Shown one piece after another: positions 1 through 13,100 of a stretch of DNA of 64,000 nucleotides (positions are counted from its first letter, which is position 1; every line of letters begins with the position of its first letter). Under the pieces are notes generated by a model. The model saw only the letters and a list, made by a program, of their open reading frames with translations. It searched no databases and had not been told where the DNA came from. The stretch spans positions 2,717,001-2,781,000 of the forward strand of contig NC_135551.1 of the NCBI RefSeq assembly GCF_964340395.1, in the 5' to 3' direction. The stretch is from Glandiceps talaboti (lineage: Eukaryota > Hemichordata > Enteropneusta > Spengelidae). The translations under genes and the position numbers were made by a program.

Positions 1-3000
1 CTCCTTAGTAACATTTGTAAACAGCTAACTTTGTTCTATTGCAGTGCATGATGGGAATAGAATGTAATCATTTGATGGTAGAATGGTGATTATCCAACCT
101 ATATTAAAATGGAATAATACTACTTAGTAACAATTGTAAATAATTGACTGTGTTCTATTGCAGTGCATGATGGGAATAGAATAGAATAATCTGATGGTAG
201 AGTGATGATTATCCAACCTATATTAAAATTGAAAAATGCTCCTTAGCAACATTTGCAAACAAGTGACTTTGTTCTATTGCAATGAATGGCTGGAATAGAA
301 TAGAATAAATTGATGGTAGAGTGGTGATTGTCCAACGTATATTAAAATGGAACAATGCTCCTTAGTAACGTTTGTAACTTTGTTCTATTGCAGTGCATGA
401 TTGGAATAGAATAGAATAATTTGATGGTAGAGTGGTGATTATCCAACCTATATTAAAAAGGAATAATACTCCTTAGTAACATTTGTAAACAACTAACTTT
501 GTTCTTTTGTAATGTATGATGGGAATAAAATGGAATAATTTGATGGTAGAGTAGTGATTGTCCAACCCTTATTGTAATGGAATAATCCTTCTCCTTAGTA
601 ACATTTGTAAACAACTAACTTTGTTCTATTGCAATGTATGATGGGAATAGAATGTAATCATTTGATGTTAGAATGGTGATTATCCATCATATATTAAAAT
701 GGAATAATGCTCCTTAGTAACATTTGTAAACAAGTGACTTTGTTCTATTGCAATACATGATGGGAATAGAATAGAATAATTTGATGTTAGAATGGTGATT
801 GTCCAACGTATATATTAAAATGCAATAAAACACCTCAGTAACATTTCTAAACAACTTGCTTTGTTCTATTGCAATGTATGATGGGAATAGAATAGAATAA
901 TTTGATGGTAGAATGGTGATTGTCCAACGTATATTAAAATGGAACAATGCTCCTTAGTAACGTTTGTAACTTTGTTCTATTGCAGTGCATGATTGGAATA
1001 GAATAGAATAATTTGATGGTAGAGTGGTGATTATCCAACCTATATTAAAAAGGAATAATACTGCTTAGTAACATTTGTAAACAACTAACTTTGTTCTTTT
1101 GTAATGTATGATGGGAATAAAATGGAATAATTTGATGGTAGAGTTGTGATTGTCCAACCCCTATTGTAATGGAATAATCCTTCTCCTTAGTAACATTTGT
1201 AAACAACTAACTTTGTTCTATTGCAATGTATGATGGGAATAGAATGTAATCATTTAATGTTAGAATGGTGATTGTCCAACGTATATTAAAATGGAATAAT
1301 GCTCCTTAGTAACGTTTGTAACTTTGTTCTATTGCAGTGCATGATTGGAATAGAATAGAATAATTTGATGGTAGAGTGGTGATTGTTCAACCTATATTAA
1401 AATGGAATAATACTCCTTAGTAACATTTGTAAACAAGTGACTTTGTTCTATTGCAGTGCATGATGGGAAGAGAATAGAATAATTTGATGGTAGAATGGTG
1501 ATCGTTCAACCTGTATTAAAATGGAATAATACTCCTTAGTAACATTTGTAAACAAGTGACTTTGTTCTATTGCAATGTATGATGGGAATAGAATAGAATA
1601 ATTTGATGGTAGAATGGTGATCGTTCAACCTGTATTAAAATGGAACAATACTCCTTAGTAACATTTGTAAACAAGTGACTTTGTTCTATTGCAGTGCATG
1701 ATGGGAATAGAATAGAATAATTTGATGGTAGAGTGGTGATTATCCAACCTAAATTAAATTGGAATAAAACTCCTTAGTAACATTTGTAAACAAGTGACTT
1801 TGTTCTATTGCAATGTATGATGGGAATAGAATAGAATAATTTGATGGTAGTGGTGATTATCCAATCTATATTAAAATGGAATAATACTCCTTAGGAACAT
1901 TTGTAAACAAGTGACTTTGTTCTATTGCAATGTATGATGGGAATAGAATGGAATAATTTGATGGTAGAATGGTGATTGTCCAACCTATATCAAAATGGAA
2001 TAATACTCCTTAGTAACATTTGTAAACAACTAACTTTGTTCTTTTGCAATGTATGATGGGAATAGAATGTAATCATTTAATGTTAGAATGGTGATTGTCC
2101 AACGTATATTAAAATGGAATAATGCTCCTTAGTAACGTTTGTAAAAAATTGACTTTATTCTATTGCAGTGCATGATGGGAATAGAATGGAATAATTTGAT
2201 GTTAGAATTGTCATGGTTCAACCTATATTAAAATGGAATAATACTCCTTAGTAATGTTTGTAAACAAGTGACTTTGTTCTATTGCAGTGCATGATGGGAA
2301 TAGAATAGAATAATTTGATGGTAGAGTGGCGAGTATCCAACCTATATTAAAATGGAATAATACTCCTTAGTAACGTTTGTAAATAATTGACTTTGTTCTA
2401 TTGCAGTGCATGATGGGAATAGAATAGAATAATTTGATGGTAGAGTGGCGAGTATCCAACCTATATTAAAATAGAATAATACTCCTTAGTAATGTTTGTA
2501 AACAAATGACTTAATTTGTTCTATTGCAATGAATGGTTGGAATAGAATAGAATAATTTGATGGTAGAGTGGTGATTGTCCAACCCCTATTGTAATGGAAT
2601 AATCCTTCTCCTTAGTAACATTTGTAAACAACTAACTTTGTTCTATTGCAATGTATGATGGGAATAGAATGTAATCATTTGATGTTAGAATGGTGATTGT
2701 CCAACGTATATTAAAATGAAATAATGTTCCTTAGTAACGTTTGTAAACAAGTGACTTTATTCTATTGCAGTGCATGATGGGAATAGAATGGAATAATTTG
2801 ATGTTAGAATTGTGATTGTTCAACATATATTAAAATGGAATAATACTCCTTAGTAATGTTTGTAAACAACAAACTTTGTTCTTTTTTAATGTATGATGGG
2901 AATAAAATGGAATAATGCTCCTTAGTAACATTTGTAAAAAAGTGACTTTATTCTGTTGCAGTGCATGATGGGAATAGAATGGAATAATTTGATGTTAGAA

Positions 3001-6000
3001 TTGTGATTGTTCAACATATATTAAAATGAAATAATCCTTCTCCTTAGTAACATTTGTAAACAACTAACTTTGTTCTATTGCAGTGCATGATGGGAATAGA
3101 ATAGAATAATTTGATGGTAGAATGGTGATTATCCATCATATATTAAAATGGAATAATACTCCTTAGTAACATTTGTAAACAACTAACTTTGTTCTATTGC
3201 AGTGCATGATGGGAATAGAATAGAATAATTTGATGGTAGTGGTGATTGTCCAACCTATATTAAAATGGAATAATACTCCTTAGTAACATTTGTAAACAAC
3301 TAACTTTGTTCTATTGCAGTGCATGATGGGAATAGAATAGAATAATTTGATGGTAGTGGTGATTGTCCAACCTATATTAAAATGGAATAATACTCCTTAG
3401 TAACATTTGTAAACAACTAACTTTGTTCTATTGCAATGTATGATGGGAATAGAATAGAATAATTTGATGGTAGTGGTGATTCTCCAACCTATATTAAAAT
3501 GGAATAATACTCCTTAGTAACATTTGTAAACAAGTGACTTTGTTCTATTGCAGTGCATGATGGGAATAGAATAGAATAATTTGATGGTAGTGGTGATTGT
3601 CCAACCTGTATTAAAATGGAATAATCCTTCTCCTTAGTAACATTTGTAAACAACTAACTTTGTTCTATTGCAGTGCATGATAGGAATAGAAGAGAATAAT
3701 TTGATGGTAGTGGTGATTGTCCAACCTATATTAAAATGGAATAATACTCCTTAGTAACATTTGTAAACAACTAACTTTGTTCTATTGCAGTGCATGATGG
3801 GAATAGAATAGAATAATTTGATGGTAGTGGTGATTGTTCAACCTGTATTAAAATGGAATAATACTCCTTAGTAACATTTGTAAACAACTAACTTTGTTCT
3901 ATTGCAGTGCATGATGGGAATAGAATAGAATAATTTGATGGTAGAGTGGTGATTGTCCAACCTATATTAAAATGGAATAATACTCCTTAGTAACATTTGT
4001 AAATAATTAACTTTGTTCTATTGCAATGTATGATGGGAATAGAATAGAAAAATTTTATGGTAGAATGGTGATTATCCAACCTATATTAAAATGGAATAAT
4101 ACTCCTTAGTAACATTTGTAAACAAGTGACTTTGTTCTATTGCAATGCATGATGGGAATAGAATAGAATAATTTGATGGTAGAGTGGTGATTGTTCAACC
4201 TATATTAAAATGGAATAATACTCCTTAGTAACATTTGTAAACAAGTGACTTTGTTCTATTGCAGTGCATGATGGGAAGAGAATAGAATAATTTGATGGTA
4301 GAATGGTGATCGTTCAACCTGTATTAAAATGGAATAATACTCCTTAGTAACATTTGTAAACAAGTGACTTTGTTCTATTGCAGTGCATGATGGGAATAGA
4401 ATAGAATAATTTGATGTTAGAATTGTGATTGTTCAACATATATTAAAATGAAATAATCCTTCTCCTTAGTAACATTTGTAAACAACTAACTTTGTTCTAT
4501 TGCAGTGCATGATGGGAATAGAATAGAATAATTTGATGGTAGAATGGTGATTATCCATCATATATTAAAATGGAATAATACTCCTTAGTAACATTTGTAA
4601 ACAACTAACTTTGTTCTATTGCAGTGCATGATGGGAATAGAATAGAATAATTTGATGGTAGTGGTGATTGTCCAACCTATATTAAAATGGAATAATACTC
4701 CTTAGTAACATTTGTAAACAACTAACTTTGTTCTATTGCAGTGCATGATGGGAATAGAATAGAATAATTTGATGGTAGTGGTGATTGTCCAACCTATATT
4801 AAAATGGAATAATACTCCTTAGTAACATTTGTAAACAACTAACTTTGTTCTATTGCAATGTATGATGGGAATAGAATAGAATAATTTGATGGTAGTGGTG
4901 GTTCTCCAACCTATATTAAAATTGAATAATACTCCTTAGTAACATTTGTAAACAACTAACTTTGTTCTATTGCAGTGCATGATGGGAATAGAATAGAATA
5001 ATTTGATGGTAGTGGTGATTGTTCAACCTGTATTAAAATGGAATAATCCTTCTCCTTAGTAACATTTGTAAACAACTAACTTTGTTCTATTGCAGTGCAT
5101 GATGGGAATAGAATAGAATAATTTGATGGTAGAGTGGTGATTGTCCAACCTATATTAAAATGGAATAATACTCCTTAGTAACATTTGTAAATAATTAACT
5201 TTGTTCTATTGCAATGTATGATGGGAATAGAATAGAAAAATTTTATGGTAGAATGGTGATTATCCAACCTATATTAAAATGGAATAATACTCCTTAGTAA
5301 CATTTGTAAACAAGTGACTTTGTTCTATTGCAATGTATGATGGGAATAGAATAGAATAATTTGATGGTAGAGTGGTGATTGTTCAACCTATATTAAAATG
5401 GAATAATACTCCTTAGTAACATTTGTAAACAAGTGACTTTGTTCTATTGCAGTGCATGATGGGAAGAGAATAGAATAATTTGATGGTAGAATGGTGATCG
5501 TTCAACCTATATTAAAATGGAATAATACTCCTTAGAAACATTTGTAAACAAGTGACTTTGTTCTATTGCAATGTATGATGGGAATAGAATAGAATAATTT
5601 GATGGTAGAGTGGTGATTGTTCAACCTATATTAAAATGGAATAATACTCCTTAGTAACATTTGTAAACAAGTGACTTTGTTCTATTGCAGTGCATGATGG
5701 GAAGAGAATAGAATAATTTGATGGTAGAATGGTGATCGTTCAACCTGTATTAAAATGGAATAATACTCCTTAGAAACATTTGTAAACAAGTGACTTTGTT
5801 CTATTGCAATGTATGATGGGAATAGAATAGAATAATTTGATGGTAGAATGGTGATCGTTCAACCTGTATTAAAATGGAATAATACTCCTTAGTAACATTT
5901 GTAAACAAGTGACTTTGTTCTATTGCAGTGCATGATGGGAATAGAATAGAATAATTTGATGTTAGAATTGTGATTGTTCAACATATATTAAAATGAAATA

Positions 6001-9000
6001 ATCCTTCTCCTTAGTAACATTTGTAAACAACTAACTTTGTTCTATTGCAGTGCATGATGGGAATAGAATAGAATAATTTGATGGTAGAATGGTGATTATC
6101 CATCATATATTAAAATGGAATAATACTCCTTAGTAACATTTGTAAACAACTAACTTTGTTCTATTGCAGTGCATGATGGGAATAGAATAGAATAATTTGA
6201 TGGTAGTGGTGATTGTCCAACCTATATTAAAATGGAATAATACTCCTTAGTAACATTTGTAAACAACTAACTTTGTTCTATTGCAGTGCATGATGGGAAT
6301 AGAATAGAATAATTTGATGGTAGTGGTGATTGTCCAACCTATATTAAAATGGAATAATACTCCTTAGTAACATTTGTAAACAACTAACTTTGTTCTATTG
6401 CAATGTATGATGGGAATAGAATAGAATAATTTGATGGTAGTGGTGATTCTCCAACCTATATTAAAATGGAATAATACTCCTTAGTAACATTTGTAAACAA
6501 GTGACTTTGTTCTATTGCAGTGCATGATGGGAATAGAATAGAATAATTTGATGGTAGTGGTGATTGTTCAACCTGTATTAAAATGGAATAATCCTTCTCC
6601 TTAGTAACATTTGTAAACAACTAACTTTGTTCTATTGCAGTGCATGATAGGAATAGAATAGAATAATTTGATGGTAGTGGTGATTGTCCAACCTATATTA
6701 AAATGGAATAATACTCCTTAGTAACATTTGTAAACAACTAACTTTGTTCTATTGCAGTGCATGATGGGAATAGAATAGAATAATTTGATGGTAGTGGTGA
6801 TTGTTCAACCTGTATTAAAATGGAATAATACTCCTTAGTAACATTTGTAAACAACTAACTTTGTTCTATTGCAGTGCATGATGGGAATAGAATAGAATAA
6901 TTTGATGGTAGTGGTGATTGTCCAACCTATATTAAAATGGAAAAATACTCCTTAGTAACATTTGTAAATAATTAACTTTGTTCTATTGCAATGTATGATG
7001 GGAATAGAATAGAAAAATTTTATGGTAGAATGGTGATTATCCAACCTATATTAAAATGGAATAATACTCCTTAGTAACATTTGTAAACAAGTGACTTTGT
7101 TCTATTGCAATGTATGATGGGAATAGAATAGAATAATTTGATGGTAGAGTGGTGATTGTTCAACCTATATTAAAATGGAATAATACTCCTTAGTAACATT
7201 TGTAAACAAGTGACTTTATTCTATTGCAGTGCATGATGGGAATAGAATGGAATAATTTGATGTTAGAATTGTCATGGTTCAACCTATATTAAAATGGAAT
7301 AATACTCCTTAGTAATGTTTGTAAACAAGTGACTTTGTTCTATTGCAGTGCATGATGGGAATAGAATAGAATAATTTGATGGTAGAGTGGCGAGTATCCA
7401 ACCTATATTAAAATAGAATAATACTCCTTAGTAATGTTTGTAAACAAATGACTTAATTTGTTCTATTGCAATGAATGGTTGGAATAGAATAGAATAATTT
7501 GATGGTAGAGTGGTGATTGTCCAACCCCTATTGTAATGGAATAATCCTTCTCCTTAGTAACATTTGTAAACAACTAACTTTGTTCTATTGCAATGTATGA
7601 TGGGAATAGAATGTAATCATTTGATGTTAGAATGGTGATTGTCCAACGTATATTAAACTGAAATAATGTTCCTTAGTAACGTTTGTAAACAAGTGACTTT
7701 ATTCTATTGCAGTGCATGATGGGAATAGAATGGAATAATTTGATGTTAGAATTGTGATTGTTCAACATATATTAAAATGGAATAATACTCCTTAGTAATG
7801 TTTGTAAACAACAAACTTTGTTCTTTTTTAATGTATGATGGGAATAAAATGGAATAATGCTCCTTAGTAACATTTGTAAAAAAGTGACTTTATTCTGTTG
7901 CAGTGCATGATGGGAATAGAATGGAATAATTTGATGTTAAATTGTGATTGTTCAACATATATTAAAATGAAATAATCCTTCTCCTTAGTAACATTTGTAA
8001 ACAACTAACTTTGTTCTATTGCAATGTATGATGGGAATAGAAAAGAATAATTTTATGGTAGAATGGTGATTATCCAACCTATATTAAAATGGAATAATAC
8101 TCCTTAGTAACATTTGTAAACAAGTGACTTTATTCTATTGCAATGTATTATGGGAATAGAATAGAATAATTTGATGGTAGAATGGTGATTGTTCAACCTA
8201 TATTAAAATGGAATAATACTCCTTAGTAACATTTGTAAACAAGTGACTTTGTTCTATTGCAGTGCATGATGGGAATAGAATAGAATAATTTGATGTTAGA
8301 ATGGTGATCGTTCAACCTATATTAAAATGGAATAATGCTCCTTAGTAACATTTGTAAACAACTAACTTTGTTCTATTGCAATGTATGATGGGAATAGTAT
8401 GTAATCATTTGATGTTAGAATGGTGATTATCCATCATATATTAAAATGGAATAATGCTGCTTAGTAATGTTTGTAAACAACTAACTTTGTTCTATTGCAG
8501 TGCATGATGGGAATAGAATGTAATCATTTGATGGTAGAATGGTGATTATCCAACCTATATTAAAATGGAATAATACTCCTTAGTAACAATTGTAAATAAT
8601 TGACTGTGTTCTATTGCAGTGCATGATGGGAATAGAATAGAATAATTTGATGGTAGAGTGATGATTATCCAACCTATATTAAAATTGAATAATACTCCTT
8701 AGTAATGTTTGTAAATAAATGACTTTGTTCTATTGCAATGAATGGTTGGAATAGAATAGAATAATTTGATGGTAGAGTAGTGATTATCCAACCTATGTTA
8801 AAAAGGAATAATACTCCTTAGTAACATTTGTAAACAACAAACTTTGTTCTTTTGTAATGTATGATGGGAATAAAATGGAATAATTTGTTGGTAGAGTTGT
8901 GATTGTCCAACCCCTATTGTAATGGAATAATCCTTCTCCTTAGTAACATTTGTAAACAACTAACTTTGTTCTATTGCAATGTATGATGGGAATAGAATGT

Positions 9001-10135
9001 AATCATTTGATGTTAGAATGGTGTTTGTCCAACGTATATTAAAATGAAATAATGTTCCTTAGTTACGTTTATTAAACAAGTGACTTTATTCTATTGCAGT
9101 GCATGATGGGAATAGAATGGAATAATTTGATATTAAAATTGTGATTGTTCAACATATATAAAAATGGAATAATACTCCTTAGTAACATTTGTAAACAACT
9201 AACTTTGTTCTTTTGCAATGTATGATGGGAATAGAATGTAATCATTTAATGTTAGAATGGTGATTGTCCAACGTATATTAAAATGGAATAATGCTCCTTG
9301 GTAACGTTTGTAAAAAAGTGACTTTATTCTATTGCAGTGCATGATGGGAATAGAATGGAATAATTTGATGTTAGAATTGTGATTGTTCAACCTATATTAA
9401 AATGAAATAATCCTTCTCCTTAGTAACATTTGTAAACAAGTGACTTTGTTCTATTGCAGTGCATGATGGGAATAGATAAGAATAATTTGATGGTAGAGTG
9501 GTGTTTATCCAACCTATATTAAAATGGAATAAAACTCCTTAGTAACGTTTGTAAATAATTGACTTTGTTCTATTGCAGTGCATGATGGGAATAGAATAGA
9601 ATAATTTGATGGTAGAATGGTGATTATCCAACCTATATTAAAATGGAATAATACTCCTTAGTAACATTTGTAAACAACTAACTTTGTTCTATTGCGATGC
9701 ATGATGGGAATAGAATAGAATAATTTGATGGTAGAGTGGTGATTATCCAACTTATATTAAAGTGGAATAATACTCCTAAGTAATGTTTGTAAACAAATGA
9801 CTTTGTTCTATTGCAATGTATGATGGGAATAGAATAGAATAATTTGATGGTAGAGTTGTGATTATCCAACCTCTATTAAAATGGAATAATACTCCTTAGT
9901 AATGTTTGTAAACAAATGACTTTGTTCTATTGCAATGAATGGTTGGAATAGAATAGAATAATTTGATGGTAGAGTAGTGATTGTCCAACCCCTATTGTAA
10001 TGGAATAATCCTTCTCCTTAGTAACGTTTGTAAACAAATGACTTTGTTCTATTGCAATGAATGGTTGTAATAGAATAGAATAATTTGATGGTAGAGTAGT
10101 GATTATCCAACCCCTATTGTAATAGAATAATCATT
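1..10135 (+). repeat. 10.1-kb higher-order repeat, copy 1
   Basis: Bases from position 1 reappear from position 10136 (offset 10,135). I found no mismatch in the stretches I compared up to about 5,760. After that the offset becomes 10,016, because copy 1 has one extra monomer around 5766-5884. The unit boundary is arbitrary, since the window opens inside the array. Internally the unit is itself nested: a block starting near 3036 recurs at 4458 and 6003, and the 2.1-3.0 kb segment recurs at 7.2-8.0 kb. Confidence 0.95.
3036..7210 (+). repeat. Nested ~1.4-1.55-kb sub-repeat, three copies
   Basis: Blocks beginning at the ccttctcc linker at 3036, 4458 and 6003 carry the same ordered series of monomer variants (catcatat variant, then several gtagtggtg monomers, then the monomer with aaaaattttatgg). 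Spacings are 1,422 and 1,545 bp, so the copies differ by whole monomers. The third copy loses similarity near 7210. The same arrangement is repeated in copy 2 of the 10-kb unit. Confidence 0.85.
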
Positions 10136-13100
10136 CTCCTTAGTAACATTTGTAAACAGCTAACTTTGTTCTATTGCAGTGCATGATGGGAATAGAATGT
10201 AATCATTTGATGGTAGAATGGTGATTATCCAACCTATATTAAAATGGAATAATACTACTTAGTAACAATTGTAAATAATTGACTGTGTTCTATTGCAGTG
10301 CATGATGGGAATAGAATAGAATAATCTGATGGTAGAGTGATGATTATCCAACCTATATTAAAATTGAAAAATGCTCCTTAGCAACATTTGCAAACAAGTG
10401 ACTTTGTTCTATTGCAATGAATGGCTGGAATAGAATAGAATAAATTGATGGTAGAGTGGTGATTGTCCAACGTATATTAAAATGGAACAATGCTCCTTAG
10501 TAACGTTTGTAACTTTGTTCTATTGCAGTGCATGATTGGAATAGAATAGAATAATTTGATGGTAGAGTGGTGATTATCCAACCTATATTAAAAAGGAATA
10601 ATACTCCTTAGTAACATTTGTAAACAACTAACTTTGTTCTTTTGTAATGTATGATGGGAATAAAATGGAATAATTTGATGGTAGAGTAGTGATTGTCCAA
10701 CCCTTATTGTAATGGAATAATCCTTCTCCTTAGTAACATTTGTAAACAACTAACTTTGTTCTATTGCAATGTATGATGGGAATAGAATGTAATCATTTGA
10801 TGTTAGAATGGTGATTATCCATCATATATTAAAATGGAATAATGCTCCTTAGTAACATTTGTAAACAAGTGACTTTGTTCTATTGCAATACATGATGGGA
10901 ATAGAATAGAATAATTTGATGTTAGAATGGTGATTGTCCAACGTATATATTAAAATGCAATAAAACACCTCAGTAACATTTCTAAACAACTTGCTTTGTT
11001 CTATTGCAATGTATGATGGGAATAGAATAGAATAATTTGATGGTAGAATGGTGATTGTCCAACGTATATTAAAATGGAACAATGCTCCTTAGTAACGTTT
11101 GTAACTTTGTTCTATTGCAGTGCATGATTGGAATAGAATAGAATAATTTGATGGTAGAGTGGTGATTATCCAACCTATATTAAAAAGGAATAATACTGCT
11201 TAGTAACATTTGTAAACAACTAACTTTGTTCTTTTGTAATGTATGATGGGAATAAAATGGAATAATTTGATGGTAGAGTTGTGATTGTCCAACCCCTATT
11301 GTAATGGAATAATCCTTCTCCTTAGTAACATTTGTAAACAACTAACTTTGTTCTATTGCAATGTATGATGGGAATAGAATGTAATCATTTAATGTTAGAA
11401 TGGTGATTGTCCAACGTATATTAAAATGGAATAATGCTCCTTAGTAACGTTTGTAACTTTGTTCTATTGCAGTGCATGATTGGAATAGAATAGAATAATT
11501 TGATGGTAGAGTGGTGATTGTTCAACCTATATTAAAATGGAATAATACTCCTTAGTAACATTTGTAAACAAGTGACTTTGTTCTATTGCAGTGCATGATG
11601 GGAAGAGAATAGAATAATTTGATGGTAGAATGGTGATCGTTCAACCTGTATTAAAATGGAATAATACTCCTTAGTAACATTTGTAAACAAGTGACTTTGT
11701 TCTATTGCAATGTATGATGGGAATAGAATAGAATAATTTGATGGTAGAATGGTGATCGTTCAACCTGTATTAAAATGGAACAATACTCCTTAGTAACATT
11801 TGTAAACAAGTGACTTTGTTCTATTGCAGTGCATGATGGGAATAGAATAGAATAATTTGATGGTAGAGTGGTGATTATCCAACCTAAATTAAATTGGAAT
11901 AAAACTCCTTAGTAACATTTGTAAACAAGTGACTTTGTTCTATTGCAATGTATGATGGGAATAGAATAGAATAATTTGATGGTAGTGGTGATTATCCAAT
12001 CTATATTAAAATGGAATAATACTCCTTAGGAACATTTGTAAACAAGTGACTTTGTTCTATTGCAATGTATGATGGGAATAGAATGGAATAATTTGATGGT
12101 AGAATGGTGATTGTCCAACCTATATCAAAATGGAATAATACTCCTTAGTAACATTTGTAAACAACTAACTTTGTTCTTTTGCAATGTATGATGGGAATAG
12201 AATGTAATCATTTAATGTTAGAATGGTGATTGTCCAACGTATATTAAAATGGAATAATGCTCCTTAGTAACGTTTGTAAAAAATTGACTTTATTCTATTG
12301 CAGTGCATGATGGGAATAGAATGGAATAATTTGATGTTAGAATTGTCATGGTTCAACCTATATTAAAATGGAATAATACTCCTTAGTAATGTTTGTAAAC
12401 AAGTGACTTTGTTCTATTGCAGTGCATGATGGGAATAGAATAGAATAATTTGATGGTAGAGTGGCGAGTATCCAACCTATATTAAAATGGAATAATACTC
12501 CTTAGTAACGTTTGTAAATAATTGACTTTGTTCTATTGCAGTGCATGATGGGAATAGAATAGAATAATTTGATGGTAGAGTGGCGAGTATCCAACCTATA
12601 TTAAAATAGAATAATACTCCTTAGTAATGTTTGTAAACAAATGACTTAATTTGTTCTATTGCAATGAATGGTTGGAATAGAATAGAATAATTTGATGGTA
12701 GAGTGGTGATTGTCCAACCCCTATTGTAATGGAATAATCCTTCTCCTTAGTAACATTTGTAAACAACTAACTTTGTTCTATTGCAATGTATGATGGGAAT
12801 AGAATGTAATCATTTGATGTTAGAATGGTGATTGTCCAACGTATATTAAAATGAAATAATGTTCCTTAGTAACGTTTGTAAACAAGTGACTTTATTCTAT
12901 TGCAGTGCATGATGGGAATAGAATGGAATAATTTGATGTTAGAATTGTGATTGTTCAACATATATTAAAATGGAATAATACTCCTTAGTAATGTTTGTAA
13001 ACAACAAACTTTGTTCTTTTTTAATGTATGATGGGAATAAAATGGAATAATGCTCCTTAGTAACATTTGTAAAAAAGTGACTTTATTCTGTTGCAGTGCA

